Positions 45,880 through 59,410 are shown, numbered from the stretch's first letter. The stretch is DNA of 64,000 nt from Mangifera indica (GCF_011075055.1 NC_058153.1:4340001-4404000); one strand, 5' to 3'. Notes: generated by a model not told the origin, from the letters alone. Program-made: numbers and translations.

Positions 45880-48800
45880 TTAAACAAATAAGTTGGGAAA
45901 TCTCTCTCTCATTTGTTGCTCAACCTCCCATGTGGCTTCTTCCACCTTATGATTCTTCCATAATACTTTCACTAATGGAATTGTCTTATTTCGGAGCTCT
46001 TTTATTTTTCTGTCCAGTATCTGCACTGGTTGCTCCTCATAAGCTAAATCTTCTTTTAATTCCACATCGTCTGATTTTAAGACATGTGAAGGATGGCTAA
46101 TGTATTTTCTCAATAAAGAAATATGAAATACATTATGAACTCGATCCATACTAGGTGGAAGTGCAAGTCTATAAGCCACTTTGCCCACTTTTTCTAAAAT
46201 TTCAAATGGGCCAATAAATCTTGGAGCAAGTTTCCCTTTTCTTCCAAATCTCATCACGTGCTTGTAAGGGGCTACTTTCACAAAAACTTTATCACCCGGT
46301 TGGAACTCTACTTCTTTCCTTTTCAAATCCGCGTAGCTCTTTTGTCTGTCCTGAGCTTGCTTCAATCTAGTCTTGATAATCTTTATATCTTCCACCATTC
46401 TTTGGGTTAACTCAGGCCCAAGAATTTGACTCAAATCATCTCGCTCTCCAATATCATCCCAATGTAATGGGGATCTACACTTTCTTCCATAAAGAGCCTC
46501 ATATGGGGCCATTTTAATGGTGGACTGGTAACTATTATTATATGCAAATTCGATCAATGGAATCATTTCATGCCAGGTCATTTTATAATCTAAACAACAG
46601 GCCCTCAACATATCCTCTAGTATTTGATTCACCCTCTCTGTTTGGCCATCTGTTTGAGGATGATATGCTGTGCTAAATGCCAACCTCGTACCCAATGCTC
46701 TTTGTAAACTACCCCAAAAAGCTGAAACAAATTTGGGGTCTCTATCTGACACAATAGTTTTGGGTACGCCATGTAATCTCACAATCTCCCGTATATAAAT
46801 TTGGGCCAATTGATCTGAAGTAAAACTATCTTTCACTGGAATAAAATGGGCCGATTTAGTCAATCTATCTACAATCACCCATAATGCATTATAACCTTTT
46901 TGTACTCGAGGTAGGCCAATGATGAAATCCATTGAAATATCTTCCCACTTCCATTCAGGAATACTAAGTGGGTGACGCAAACCTGAAGGTCTCTGATGCT
47001 CGGCCTTGACCTGTTGACATACCAAACACTTAGCTACATAGTCACCAATATCTTTCTTCATACCTATCCACCAATAAGTTTTCTTTAAATCCTGATACAT
47101 CTTTACTCCCCCAGGATGAGCAGTGTAAAGTGTATCATGTGCTTCACTTAGGATTTTCTTTCTCAATTCCAGATCTTGGGGAATACATACCCTGTTTCTG
47201 AACTTGAGCACTCCATCTATCATTTGAAACTCAGTTGTTTTCCCTTCATATATCTGTTGACTTATTTTCTGGCACCATAAATCTTCTACTTGCTTCTCTT
47301 TTATTTCATTGAAGAGATTAGGTTGAATTTCCAATTTGGCCACTTGACTTCTTATCACCTCAATCTGTTCCCTCTGAAACTCTTTTTGTAACTTTATCTG
47401 AATGGTGAGGTGAGCTATGGCAATCTTTCTACTCAAGGCATCGGCTACCACATTTGCTTTACCCGGTTGATATTTAATATCACATTCATAATCTTTGACT
47501 AGCTCCAACCATCTTCTTTGTCTCATATTCAAGTCTTTCTGAGTGAAGAAATATTTTAGACTTTTATGGTCGGTGTAGATATTACATTTAACTCCATATA
47601 AATAATGCCTCCAAATTTTTAAAGCAAAAACCACTGCTGCTAACTCTAAATCATGGGTAGGGTAGCGTGTTTCATAATCTTTTAACTGCCGAGAGGCATA
47701 CGCTATCACCTTACCCTTTTGCATCAGCACGGCTCCCAAGCCATTGTGCGAGGCATCACAATAAATATCATAATCTACACCTTCCTCTGGTAATACTAAA
47801 ATAGGAGCTGTAGTCAACCGTCTTTTTAGCTCTTGGAAACTCTTCTCACAAGCTTCAGTCCATAGAAAAAGAGTTCCTTGTCTGGTAAGAGCTATAAGTG
47901 GTTTGGCCAACCGAGCAAAACCTTGTACAAATCTTCTGTAATAGCCGGCTAGCCCTAAAAAGCTTCTAATCTCTTTCACAGTCTTTGGCCTCACCCATTC
48001 AAGTATTGTTTCCACTTTACTGGGGTCTACAGTTATACCTTCCTTAGTAACCACGTGTCCCAAAAATACTACTCGATCCAACCAGAATTCACACTTAGAG
48101 AATTTGGCATACAATTTCTTTTCTCTCAATCTTTGTAGCACAAATCTCAAGTGTTCGATATGTTCTTCTTCTGATCTGGAGTATATCAAGATATCATCAA
48201 TAAATACCACCAGGAATTTGTCAAGGCAATCATGAAATACTCGATTCATTAAATCCATAAAGATTGCTGGAGCATTAGTCAATCCAAAGGGCATTACCAC
48301 AAACTCGTAGTGCCCGTAGCGAGTCCGAAAAGCTGTTTTTGGAATATCTTGCTCTGCAATCCTCACCTGGTGATAACCCGACCTCAAGTCAATTTTGGAG
48401 AACACAGAAGCTCCTTTCAATTGATCAAATAAATCATCAATTCGAGGCAACGGGTATTTATTCTTCACTGTCAGTTTATTCAACTCCCTGTAATCAATAC
48501 ACATACGAAGCGACCCATCCTTCTTTTTGACAAATAGTATGGGTGCTCCCCAAGGAGAGTGGCTAGGTCTAATAAAACCCTTATCTAAAAGTTCTTGCAA
48601 CTGTTTCTTTAATTCTTGTAATTCAGCTGGAGCCATTCGGTAAGGGGCTTTTGAAATTGGGGCTGAGCCAGGTTCTAACTCGATACTAAACTCCAACTCT
48701 CTCTCTGGAGGTAAACCTGGTAGCTCATCAGGAAAGACATCTGGGAAATCTTGTACTATTGGGACATCCTGAACGCCCAATCTTTGAACATCATGCTCAT

Positions 48801-49302
48801 GCACCACATGAGCTAAATATCCCGTACACCCCCTTTTTAATAATTTTTGTGCTTTTACATTACTGATTATCATACTAGGCTGATGGCCCTCTCCGAAATT
48901 AAAGTAATCCCCATTATCGAGTTGGAATCGAGCCTTTTTCTTTCTACAGTCAATCTCGACTCCATATCTTTCTAAGAAATCCACGCCTAAGATAACATCA
49001 AAATCGGGCATATCAAAGACAATCAAGTCCACCTTTAACTCTCTCCCATGTATCACTACCTTCTGGTCTTTTAGCATTTTATCTGTAATCACACTCCCTC
49101 CATCTGGCATCTCAATTCTAATGGAATGGGTAGATCTAACAGGCACTAAACCTACCCTTTCAATAACCCCTGGTGCAATAAAGGAGTGTGTAGCTCCTGA
49201 ATCAATCAATGCATATAAAGAAATAGTGGAAAAAGAGCTGACCAGTAACTGCAGATGGACTAGCCTCCGCCTGACTATGGGTAGCTGTATAAACCCGTGC
49301 AT
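45880..49302 (-). CDS. Chromovirus pol polyprotein (protease, RT, RNase H, integrase, chromodomain)
   Basis: An open frame of 1140 codons. Protease active site IDSGA (residues 33-37). Reverse transcriptase about 230-405, with [11 protein letters not shown] and catalytic FIDD (367-370). RNase H about 510-625 ([16 protein letters not shown]). The integrase has its HHCC zinc region ([28 protein letters not shown]), DDE core ([29 protein letters not shown]) and a GPF module. The chromodomain is at about 1085-1140 (ATWEVE), which in this group directs integration to chromatin. The stop is 37 bp before the 3' LTR. The annotated Met is internal: sequence similarity to relatives suggests that pol is normally fused to or frameshifted from gag. 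No internal stop was seen. Confidence 0.93.
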   Translation of the reverse strand: MHGFIQLPIVRRRLVHLQLLVSSFSTISLYALIDSGATHSFIAPGVIERVGLVPVRSTHSIRIEMPDGGSVITDKMLKDQKVVIHGRELKVDLIVFDMPDFDVILGVDFLERYGVEIDCRKKKARFQLDNGDYFNFGEGHQPSMIISNVKAQKLLKRGCTGYLAHVVHEHDVQRLGVQDVPIVQDFPDVFPDELPGLPPERELEFSIELEPGSAPISKAPYRMAPAELQELKKQLQELLDKGFIRPSHSPWGAPILFVKKKDGSLRMCIDYRELNKLTVKNKYPLPRIDDLFDQLKGASVFSKIDLRSGYHQVRIAEQDIPKTAFRTRYGHYEFVVMPFGLTNAPAIFMDLMNRVFHDCLDKFLVVFIDDILIYSRSEEEHIEHLRFVLQRLREKKLYAKFSKCEFWLDRVVFLGHVVTKEGITVDPSKVETILEWVRPKTVKEIRSFLGLAGYYRRFVQGFARLAKPLIALTRQGTLFLWTEACEKSFQELKRRLTTAPILVLPEEGVDYDIYCDASHNGLGAVLMQKGKVIAYASRQLKDYETRYPTHDLELAAVVFALKIWRHYLYGVKCNIYTDHKSLKYFFTQKDLNMRQRRWLELVKDYECDIKYQPGKANVVADALSRKIAIAHLTIQIKLQKEFQREQIEVIRSQVAKLEIQPNLFNEIKEKQVEDLWCQKISQQIYEGKTTEFQMIDGVLKFRNRVCIPQDLELRKKILSEAHDTLYTAHPGGVKMYQDLKKTYWWIGMKKDIGDYVAKCLVCQQVKAEHQRPSGLRHPLSIPEWKWEDISMDFIIGLPRVQKGYNALWVIVDRLTKSAHFIPVKDSFTSDQLAQIYIREIVRLHGVPKTIVSDRDPKFVSAFWGSLQRALGTRLAFSTAYHPQTDGQTERVNQILEDMLRACCLDYKMTWHEMIPLIEFAYNNSYQSTIKMAPYEALYGRKCRSPLHWDDIGERDDLSQILGPELTQRMVEDIKIIKTRLKQAQDRQKSYADLKRKEVEFQPGDKVFVKVAPYKHVMRFGRKGKLAPRFIGPFEILEKVGKVAYRLALPPSMDRVHNVFHISLLRKYISHPSHVLKSDDVELKEDLAYEEQPVQILDRKIKELRNKTIPLVKVLWKNHKVEEATWEVEQQMRERFPNLFV

Positions 49303-50542
49303 TAGTACCTCTCCCTGGTTGCACTGGTGGAATTAGGCTTTGTGGTGGTTGTATCTGAACTGGCACTTCGGTACTCTGACAATCCTTTGCTATATGCCCT
49401 GGCTGTCGGCATCTATAACAAATCACCTGTTTCTGCTGGTACCAACATTCTCCACTATGACGTCTCCCACAAATCTGACATTGGAGAATATTTTCTTTTC
49501 TAGGCTTCTTGTCACTCTTCCAGCCTTTTCTACTTGCTTTTGACTGGAATTTTCTTTTTCCCCTATTGTTTCTGAAACTGGAGCCAATTGAACTACCCCC
49601 TGATGTTGTAACTGGTGCAGAAATAGTCAGTGAAGCAGGTAAAGCTGACTGACTTGGCATCACTGTTTGGGGTACTGTCAATGATGGAGGTGTTGACATA
49701 GAAGGTGCATTCCTGGGTAGCTTATTAACATATACCTCCAACCTCAATGCTCTCTCCAATGCCTCTTCATAAGTTTGAGGAGGTTGTGGTCCAGCTAGCA
49801 CATGCAAGGCTATCTCCGGTCTAAGGCCCTGAAGAAATCTGTCTAGCCGGAGACTAGGGGTACTCACCATACCTGGAGCAAAACTGGCTAAGACATCAAA
49901 ACGGGTAGAGTAATCCTTTACTGAACCCTCTCCCTGCTGTAAAGAAATGAACTCTTGAACTTTGACTGCTACCACATCAGCTGTTCTGTATTGGGCCTCA
50001 AATACCCTTCTAAAGTCTTTCCAGGTCATCAAATCCACATTTCTGGTTTCTTTAACTAGGTCCCACCATACGCGGGCCTCTCCCCTCATTAAGAAACTGG
50101 CATACCGAACTTTTTCTCTATCAGTCATAGAAAATAAATCCATAGTACTTTCCACTTGCTTGATCCATTCATCAGCCACTAAAGGATCTTTAGTACCTTT
50201 AAATTCATGAGGGGTATGTTGATTAGGTAAGGAATAAATAGGCTCAAGTCGCCTTTGAGCTCTAATTTCTCCTCTTCCTTCATTCCTCATTTCATTTCTG
50301 ATTTCTTCTATGACTTCCTCACGAATCTCACTTCTAATCTCATCTCGGATGGCATCTCTGGCTATATTTTCAGGTGTGGGTCTATCTTGACTTTCAGTCA
50401 ACACCTGACGAACTATATCTCTTATTTCTGCTAGCCCAAATCCTGAACCAACTGACGGGGCAGGGTTAGACGGTTCTCCCGTCTCTCTCTGAATACCCCT
50501 TCCACGACCCCGTCCTCGTCCTCGTCTTGTGGTACTCATCAT
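49202..50542 (-). CDS. Chromovirus gag protein
   Basis: A 446-codon frame starting [16 protein letters not shown]. It has a capsid-type retrotransposon gag domain at about 100-260 ([23 protein letters not shown]) and a CCHC zinc knuckle at 375-388 ([14 protein letters not shown]) for RNA packaging. The last ten or so residues follow an A5 run (T5 on the coding strand, 49230-49234) and look out of frame. Pol overlaps in the +1 frame, so one extra T, either a mutation or a programmed +1 shift site, separates gag from pol. Confidence 0.9.
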   Translation of the reverse strand: MMSTTRRGRGRGRGRGIQRETGEPSNPAPSVGSGFGLAEIRDIVRQVLTESQDRPTPENIARDAIRDEIRSEIREEVIEEIRNEMRNEGRGEIRAQRRLEPIYSLPNQHTPHEFKGTKDPLVADEWIKQVESTMDLFSMTDREKVRYASFLMRGEARVWWDLVKETRNVDLMTWKDFRRVFEAQYRTADVVAVKVQEFISLQQGEGSVKDYSTRFDVLASFAPGMVSTPSLRLDRFLQGLRPEIALHVLAGPQPPQTYEEALERALRLEVYVNKLPRNAPSMSTPPSLTVPQTVMPSQSALPASLTISAPVTTSGGSSIGSSFRNNRGKRKFQSKASRKGWKSDKKPRKENILQCQICGRRHSGECWYQQKQVICYRCRQPGHIAKDCQSTEVPVQIQPPQSLIPPVQPGRGTNARVYTATHSQAEASPSAVTGQLFFHYFFICID

Positions 50543-50740
50543 CTAATAACTGCATAAGTGTAATTACATAATATTCTATTATTTGAATACAGGTAAAGAA
50601 AATAACTTACTGCAGTCGATTCTCGGGAGCTGATCTATGAGACATGAGGGGCACCTGTGCAATATTAGAATGCAAAACCATAGATATATTGTATTATAGT
50701 ACCACACATTATATTATATCTTTCTTTAAGCGCCCAAAAT

Positions 50741-50755
50741 CGCGCTCTGATACCA
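50741..50755 (-). other. tRNA-iMet primer-binding site of the chromovirus
   Basis: On the minus strand TGGTATCAGAGCGCG, five bases after the 5' LTR end. It is the same primer type as the TRIM element at 30887. Confidence 0.9.
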
Positions 50756-50759
50756 AAAA

Positions 50760-51013
50760 TGTAACCTCTCCTAACCATTGGGTGTGTTACAGAAAAACGG
50801 CATGAGTTCCCCTATTTTAGAGGGCCCGGGGAATATTTTTCTCTTTTTCATTATGCCCTGTAACACTCCCAATTTGTAATTCACACAAACCAGTCCTACC
50901 AATCGACTGGATTTTCATCACATAATCATAATAAATAAAATAAGTACATAATAATAACTATCATAAAAAAAATTATCACCCACAGAAACTTTATAACTAA
51001 TTTTCCAAACTAG

Positions 51014-51073
<60 letters not shown>

Positions 51074-53037
51074 CATATACATCATAACATTTAAGTCAAC
51101 AAAATTATGGTGCCTTCCTGTCTTAGCCTCATGTCTCATTAGTGCTTCCCGGGAACCTTTGCTGCATTTCTTTACCTGTAAAATATTAAATTAAATGGAG
51201 TGAGCGACTATGGCTCAGTAAGAAAATCATACTCAACACTTAAAGCATTTTATACCAGTACTAATCTTTTATAATCTTTTCCATACTCAGCGTGTCTGAA
51301 CTATTTACAACAAAATAATTGACACAGGACATGCATTTAACACATATCATAATTCTTTTCTTTCACACATTTATTCATTTCCTTACTATACAGATATGAT
51401 TCACTCATTATGATTTATGCATGTATGAGTGTCATGACATTTTTATTTTCTGATCGTACATCTTTCTTAACTCTTTATCAGCCACACAGGCTTGTATGCA
51501 TAATTCTAATGCAAATGACTTTCATAAAATATTTACTAATTTGTTTCTCTCTCATTCTCATTGATCGATTTAGACTACATATGATAGTACTTACAGTCAC
51601 CATACAAAATATAATTCTCTCTTACACGCATATTTTTTTTTCTTTGCTGTCCACACAGTACAGCTAATATTTTTCTTTGCTGTCCACACAGTACAGCTGA
51701 TATTTTTCTTTTGCTGTCCACACAGTACAGCTGATATTTTTCTTTGCTGTCCACACAGTACAGCTGATATTTTTTTCTTTGCTGTCCACACAGTACAGCT
51801 GGTTGTCCACACAGTACAACCGATTATTTTATTTGTTGTCCACACAGTACAGCTGGTTGTCCACACAGTACAACCGATTATTTTATTTGCTGTCCACACA
51901 GTACAGCTGGCGTGTAAGGATTTTTAGTATGTTTTCTGCTTTCCTGTATCATATGAGTCATTGTAAAAACATGCATGACTTAGCCTCTTTCTTTATTTTT
52001 TCTAAATCATGCATATGTTATGATTCCTCATGTATGCATATATAACCATAATATGAAATATGCGCATTTGTTATTTTCCCTTATTCTTTTCATTCCTTCT
52101 CAAATATTATATTATTTTCTCATGCATTTATATATATATCATGCCTCAAATTAATTTCAATTATACAATATAGGCTTAATATAAGGGTTATTTCACATAT
52201 TTTATGCACATAATTAAGCAAAATTAACCTATATCACATAAAATGATATTTTTACCCTTATGGCCAAAATTACCTTTTTACCCTTATGGCCAAAAATTAC
52301 ATCATGAATCCTAATGAACTCTTTTATCCTTTTAAGCATAAATCACCTTAATTCTAATACCTTACATACTGATATAAGTAAAGGTTATTTAAATAACCTA
52401 ACTCAAATTTACTTTAAGTATGTAAAGTATGAAATTCTTACATTTTCTTTGCCAAATAGGTGATTTAAGCTTATTCACCTTCTTTTCTTCTTCTTGGCAA
52501 CCTTAATCAACCAAAAATATGATCATTGATCAAACTCTCAAATTTCACATATCTTAAAAATTAAATTTCTTACCTTAGAACTGACCAGAATTGACAGATC
52601 TACACTTTTTATAACTAGGGCCTCTGGAAATTAGGTGGTTTAGCTAGGTTTTTGGACGAATTTTGGTTAAGGAAAGTTTTTAGCTCAACAATGGAGGTTC
52701 TCGGCAAAAATGGAAGAGAAAATGAATAGAAATAAATTTATAAGCCTATTGGACCATTTTGCCCTTAATCTTTTCCATAAATTACTATTTTATCCTTAGC
52801 CAATTACCAAAAACCCTTAGCACCACCATATAATTTCAAGTGTGCCCTTCAATTTTAATTCCCACTTTGTCCCTTGAATCTTTATAAAATGACCATTTTA
52901 CCCCCTTTGAAAAATATTGCTCATTTAGTAGTTTTCTCTAATTCTTTTACAATTTCTTTACACAACAAGTTGTAAAATCCATTCTAGGGTAATTTTGGAA
53001 GTGGAGTTTACTGACACACCTGAATTCGGATGTTACA
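50760..53037 (-). repeat. 5' LTR of the chromovirus
   Basis: 2278 bp, the partner of 43555-45843. On the minus strand it runs TGTAACATCCGAATTC to GGAGAGGTTACA. It contains a (TA)n tract (about 51017-51071) and the minisatellite. Confidence 0.93.
51642..51912. repeat. LTR minisatellite, nine units (5' LTR)
   Basis: Same array as in the other LTR with nine units in the same order. The first two units differ by single bases from their twins, so unit number has been stable since insertion. Confidence 0.9.
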
Positions 53038-55909
53038 ATGTTAGACTTTAGATCCATTATGAGTTTTATGTTGAAGAATTATTTAGTTATTGTCCACTAA
53101 TTATTACATCTAAATATACATTTAAGGATTAACTTTGGAGTGTTCTATTTACTTGCAAAACATAAACAATCTAGCATTGATATATTTTACATACAATGCT
53201 TTATTTTCAAATCTCAATCACTTAAATAAATAAATAAATAAAAATACAATCTTTAATGATTATCAAACGAGGTTAGAATATATAAATATAGCATTTATAT
53301 TTAAATCTTCATTTGTCGTTGTCAGTTTAGTATAAAAAAATAAATAAATGAAAAAACAATGAATTGTTGTCATTTATTTTATAAAACCAACTTGAAAACT
53401 TTGTTTAAATAAGAAAATAATTTACAACGAATTTAGTTTAAAAAAATTTGCATATTGAGGTATACATATTTAAACAAACAATAAAACTTTGTGCATAAAC
53501 TTTTGAATACACAATTGGGGTATATTGTATACATATGATATATCATCATATGATTGAGTAATTTTGAATTAAAAATAAAAAAATGTCTAATGACATGTCG
53601 AAAATTTATGCATGTAGCATTATTCATAAACAAATGGGAATAAAAATTAAAAAAGCTAAAATATTAGTGTATATATATGTCGACATGCAAGAATATACCA
53701 ATAAGAAGTGCATAAGACTAAAGTAAGAGAATGAAAATGAATGAGATTGGTTGTGCAATTATGTGTATGGTCGTTCGTAAGCAGATAGGTAAAAGCAATG
53801 AAAAACAAGTAAAATTGCACAAATGAGAAGTAAATAAAATCAAGGAGATTTAGAAGCAAAAGAATATAAAAAGTTACGATAGAAAAAAAAGATGACACAA
53901 ATAATTTTTACGTGATTCAGTCAGAAATTTTTATGAGAGCTTACGTCTATGATGTTATTATTGAGATGAGAGAAAATGTATTATAAGATGATAACAAGAG
54001 TTAACTTTTTATTTTTTATAATCGATTTTTCGTTGTTATCTAGAACTTTTTGTTCTTCTTTTTTAAAGTGAGTTTAGATTATATATTCTCTAGGTTTGTT
54101 TTTCAATTGACATACATACATATTTACCTAAAAAAAATCATAAAAATTTTTAAATAAAATACATTACAATCAAGTAAATTAATTTCCGAAAATATTTATT
54201 AATTTAAAGTCGAATTCGAAACTTCCAAAAAGTATAATTTAACACATTTATAATTAACATAAAGTGGGAAAGATGAAGTTGAGATCAAGTAAATAGAAAA
54301 TAATATTAAAATTTCTTGAAAATAGATTTTATAAAATGACAATAAATCAAGATCAACTAAAAGTTCCCAGTTGGAGTTTAAATTAGTTAATATTTTTCAT
54401 TTTTTTGTTAATTATAATTCAATAAAACTATATATATATATTTAGTATACAATTTAAATATACAAATGATGATTAGATAATTTTGAATTAAAAATAAAAT
54501 AATATTTAATATATTATCTATATATTCAAATTGTGAATAAAAAATACATACGCATAATGTTGTTTATCATAATTTTGAAGATAAGGATGGAGAAATTATA
54601 ATCGCTAGTGCAATCCCGATTAAACTCTATGTATGGACTAGATCTTTCAATATAAAATTTTGACTTAAATTAAACATGCATTTTCAGTTGTGATATTTTG
54701 AATCCATAGTTGAAGATTTTCTAAAAAATTTAAGTTAAAAGAGCTCTCCTTTTTCCTAAATTATAATTTATCTTTTATATTATTTATTAATCTAAATTGA
54801 TATTATTCATAATTTGGAAAAGAATTATTTTATAATGTTATTTAATATTTTCGCATTTTCAATTGTAAGAAGAAAATTTTCAATGACATTTAATTAAAAT
54901 TTTTTATTTTATGAAATACGGAAAAAAATCTAATTTAAAATTGAAATGGTCTTTTGTGATAAATTAATAATAATATAATTTTAAAGCAATGATATATTTA
55001 CATTTTTTAATAAAAAAATTTATCCGAATCCAATTATTATATTACGATCAAACTAATCACATTAAATAAAAAAATCTTAAATTCAATGACTAATTTCACA
55101 ATCATTAAATCAGATAAGTTAAGAGTTTGATCTTTATATATTATTAAAATAGACTTGAATCTATATTCTCTTATAAACAAAATCTCTTTTTTTACTATTC
55201 AAATTACCTTTTAAAGGTTATATGTATATATTTTTTATATACATTTTAAATGTTATTTTATTTATAATTTAGTATTATTTAATTACATAATAATATATTA
55301 TCTATATATTTAAGTTACGTACTATATATAATTTTATTAGAGCTTACCTACACCAACTACTAATATAACATAAAATGAGGCTTTCATTAGTTTGATTCGT
55401 AGGTTGAACAAAATTGTAAATAAATAATGATACCTAGAAATAAAATGTTGATATCACTATCATTGAGGATATCAATAGATTCGATTTCTTACTAGCAAAG
55501 AAAAATGTGAGTTTGGTATCATTTTCTTGGATTACGTGCAATTAAATTAATTAAGTTATTGGTAGGATTTCTCATTATCAGATAATATCCATAATTTAGA
55601 GTATTGCATAAGATAACTTATGTTGACAACAATTAAAATATAAGAATTCTTAAATAAGTCTACTACAGGTTTGTGCAGAGAAATTATGCCAAAAGATTAT
55701 TTCCACTCAAAGTATGTTGTTTTTCTAAGTTCTCCATTTTTCAAGCTTTAAAAATTTCAAACCTATGAGAGGTTAAGTTTATTAGTTTTAAGAACAAAAT
55801 CATTATTTCATCTATAATATTAAAAATAAATTAAAATTTAATCTCTTTTTTCCCTTAAACCTTAAAAACTAAAAAATTTTCTTCTCAAGCCAAGTTTTAA
55901 AAAATATTT

Positions 55910-57931
55910 CGAGATATTTTCAGTTTTAAATATATATGTTCACATGCATGTGTGTGTGTGTTTATATATATATATCTATATAAATATATAGATATATATA
56001 AAGAAATTTAAAAAAAAAGAAAAAGAAAAAGGAAATTATATAAAAAAGAGAAAAGACAAAAAACAATAAAATGAAGCTACAAGTGTTTTCTATCATCTTC
56101 TCCCGTAAAACTCCAGCAGCCAGCCTCTTCATGCTTGTTTTCTTCATTTTTAAAAGGAAAATAGATGATTTGAAGAGTTTGAAAGAAGAGTAAGGAAAGA
56201 AAAGAAGAAGAAACACTTTTAGAGCTTAGTAACCAAAAGATCTCTTTCTTTTTCCCTCTTCCTATGTTTATATATATTGAATGCATGTTATATAAATATG
56301 TTAATATGTTTTGGTGATGATTTAAGGTGATTTTGGTGATAAAGGAAACAAAACAAGGAGGAGTGAGTCAACTTACAAAGATTAGCTTGAAGCAAGGTAA
56401 GGGGTATCATCATTGATATGTTACATATTTTAAGCTTTTGATTCCTTGGATCTATGTTATAAATGATGATTTTGAAGTTGAAAAATGTTGTTTTGCTATT
56501 TGGGATATCTATGTGTGTGATTTTGTTCATGGCAGAGAGTTGTATAATATTTACAGTTTTGCCACTGATTTCATCTTATGTTTTGACTGTCTTATCTGAT
56601 GAATTATGAGTGCTATTATAGCTTGTTGGAAATCTATTTGAATCCTCTTTCCAATGATATATAGTATGAATTAGAGATCATTTGGACTATTAAATATTGT
56701 AAGAACAAAAAGGACTATTTTACCAAATAAACAGGGGAGAGGTTTTTTGTCATTGATTTCATCTCACATTTTGACTGTCTTATCTAAAGAATTATGAGTG
56801 CTATTATAGCTTGTTGGAAATCTCTTTGAATCCTCTTTTAAATGATATATAGCTTATATGAATTAGAAATCATTTGGGTTGTTAAATTGTATAAAAAAGA
56901 AGGTTGTCTTGCCAAATGACTGTCCTATGAACAGTATTTCACAGTTTTTGGAAAGAAAGAAAGGAAGAAAAGGAGGAGAAAAAGGAAAGGAAGAAAGAAA
57001 GGAAAAGAAAGGAAAGAAATGAGAGAAAAAGAAAAGAAGAAGAAAAGGAAAAAAAATAAGAAAAAGAATTTGGGGCTCAAGATTCAGGGGTCGTCCCAAG
57101 AATATGGTCTGGTGAGTTATGAATAGATTTAGATGGAAGCAAGAATTGTAAGATATAAGACATGCATGCATGCTATGAACTATGAGGGGGTACTTTACAC
57201 TACACTACCCGCAGTAGGGCACGTCCGTAGTAGGACATAGACCCACAGTAGGGTCTGCTCGCAGTAGAGCTTAACTCAGATTCAGAAATGGTGTAGTGAG
57301 AGAAAAGAAGAGAGCTCAAGCTTAGAAAAGTGTTAAATCTCTATAGTTAGCTTCCAAAAAGTATCAAATAGACACCATATGGGACAAAGTATGACCCAAA
57401 TAGTAAAGAATGAACTAGATTATCTCCTCAATTTCTTATAGAGGTTATGATGTGGGATTGAGTCCCAAGAGTGAGTTAGAATAGAAAATGAGATAGTTTA
57501 CTTAATCTTTTCCCCTTACTGAGTGTTCTTATCTCTCACTTCCTTTTCTTTCATGATTGTAGGTACATGTGATCGAGATAGCTACGAGGCAGGGTCAGGT
57601 CAGCGAAGATAGATCTGACTGGAGCAGGTTATCTCTGGTTTATATTACATGCATACAGTGACATATTCTTATCAAATTTTGATCTTTTTGAGATGATTAT
57701 ACAACTGTATATGATTACTCCCTGTTTTCAGATGCTTTCAGATGAGTTTTCATATGAGTATATACATTTTTTGTTCGCTTCTAGATTTTCAGTTTTCTTA
57801 GAATATTTTCTAAACACTTTTAGTGATGCGTTTATTTTAAAGTATTTTAAAAGAAAAAAAATAGACGCTCCGGATATTAATTTGTAACATTTCTCCTTCG
57901 ATGGGTAGTATTTCTAAGGAGGGATGTTACA
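55910..57931. mobile_element. Probable LTR (solo or fragment) of another retrotransposon
   Basis: The right end is GGAGGGATGTTACA, a usual Gypsy LTR terminus, exactly where homology with copy X resumes. Inside are a CA/GT-rich start, a 105-bp direct repeat (56559-56663 and 56745-56850, TTGACTGTCTTATCT), a homopurine tract (56943-57066), short CGCAGTAGGGC repeats (57209-57271) and a TAGGTACATGTGATCGAG stretch. No coding domain. The left end and target-site duplication were not identified. Confidence 0.5.
56943..57066. repeat. Homopurine tract (GA-rich)
   Basis: About 120 bp of nearly pure A and G on the plus strand (one T at about 57020 and one near 57057), a candidate for triplex (H-DNA) structure. 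Confidence 0.85.
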
Positions 57932-59410
57932 ATCCCTCATTCGATAAGCACGACAGAACATTCTTTTTTATAAACTATAAATTCAATATAGTCTAATCAT
58001 TAGTTGTTAGTCGTTTATCAAGATGTTAGACCTTAGATCCATTATGAGTTTTATGTTGAAGAATTATTTAGTTATTGTCCACTAATTATTACATCTAAAT
58101 ATACATTTAAGGATTAATTTTGGAGTGTTCTATTTACTTGCAAAACATAAACAATCTAGCATTGATATATTTTACATACAATGCTTTATTTTCAAATCTC
58201 AATCACTTAAATAAATAAATAAATAAAAATACAATCTTTAATGATTATTAAACGAGGTTAGGATATATAAATATAGCATTTATATTTAAATCTTCATTTG
58301 CCATTTGTATGGTCGTTCGTAAGCAGATAAGTAAAAGCAATGAAAAACAAGTAAAATTGCGCAAATGAGAAGTAAATAAAATCAATGAGATTTAGAAGCA
58401 AAAGAATATAAAGAGTTAAGATAGAAAAAAAGATGACACAAATAATTTTTACGTGATTCAGTCAGAAATTTTTATGAGAGTTTACGTCTATGATGTTATT
58501 ATTGAGATGAGAGAAAATGTATTATAAGATGATAACAAGAGCTAACTTGTTATTTTTTATAATCGGTTTTTCGTTATTATCTAGAACTTTTTGTTCTTCT
58601 TTTTGAGAGTGAGCTTAGATTATATTTTCTCTAGGTTTGTTTTTCAATTGAGGTACATATATATTTACGGAAAAAAAATCATAAAAATTTTTAAATAAGA
58701 TACATTACAATCAAGTAAATTAATTTTCGAAAATATTTATTAATTTAAAGTCGAATTCGAAACTTCCAAAAAGTATAATTTAAGACATTTATGATTAACA
58801 TAAAGCAGGAAAGATGAAGGTGAGATCAAGTAAATAGAAAATAATATTAAAATTTTTTGAAAATAGATTTTATAAAATGACAATAAATCAAGATCAACTA
58901 AAAGTTTCCAGTTGGAGTTTAAATTAATAAATATTTTCCATTTTTTTGTTAATTATAATTCAATAAAACTATACATATACATTTTTAGTACACAATTTAA
59001 ATATACAGGTAATGATGAGATAATTTTGAATTAAAGATAAAATAATATTTAATACATTATCCATATATTCAAATTGTTTATCATAATTTTGAAGATAAGG
59101 ATGGAGAAATTATAATCACTAGTGCAATCCCGATTAAACTCTATGTATGGACTCGATCTTTCAATATAAAATTTTGACTTAAATTAAACATGCATTTTCG
59201 GTTGAAGATTTTCTAAAGAATTTAAGTTAAAAGAGCTCTCCTTTTCCTAAATTATAATTTATCTTTTATATTATTCATAATTTGGAAAAGAATTATTTTA
59301 TAATGTTATTTAATATTTTCGCATTTTCAATTGTAAGAAGAAAATTTTCAATGACATTCAATTAATATTTTTTATTTTATTAAATACGGAAAAATGTAAT
59401 TTAAAGTAGG

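Larger units (their letters stand above)
43555..53037 (-). mobile_element. Ty3/Gypsy chromovirus (Tekay/Del-like), 9483 bp, 5-bp TSD
   Basis: LTRs at 43555-45843 and 50760-53037 differ by fewer than ten substitutions by eye plus (TA)n and small indels. ATGTT flanks both ends (43550-43554, 53038-53042). The 5' LTR is the right one. Next to it (50741-50755) lies the tRNA-iMet primer site TGGTATCAGAGCGCG on the minus strand, and a polypurine tract (45844-45857) precedes the 3' LTR. Gag (49202-50542) and pol (45880-49302) are open except for one frame change. A C-terminal chromodomain and the RT sequence indicate a chromovirus, probably Tekay/Del. Near-identical LTRs mean a recent insertion. The matching empty site is kept at 58023-58027. 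Confidence 0.95.
40236..54945. repeat. Tandem segmental duplication, copy X (interrupted by the chromovirus)
   Basis: 40240-41200 aligns with 54948-55905 (TTTGTGATAAATTAATAATA, then CTACTAATATAACATAAAAT). 43450-43554 plus 53043-54935 aligns with 57931-59405 (TTCGATAAGCACGAC, then TTAGATCCATTATGAG). The unit is repeated head to tail with the junction at about 54945. Copy X has gained an internal duplication and a 9.5-kb retrotransposon. Confidence 0.85.
54946..59410. repeat. Tandem segmental duplication, copy Y
   Basis: The second copy of the unit described for 40236-54945. It lacks the internal duplication and the chromovirus, and carries instead a roughly 2-kb LTR-like insertion (about 55910-57931). 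The uninterrupted CAAGATGTTAGACC at 58020-58033 is the pre-insertion state of the chromovirus target. Confidence 0.85.

Noticed and set aside
48339..49543. Plus-strand frames opposite gag and pol
   Set aside because: They are antisense shadows of the strongly coding chromovirus frames.
57209..57271. Regular CAGTAGGGC spacing suggestive of a CRISPR-like array
   Set aside because: Short irregular tandem repeat within an LTR-like insert in a plant genome; no spacers of constant size.
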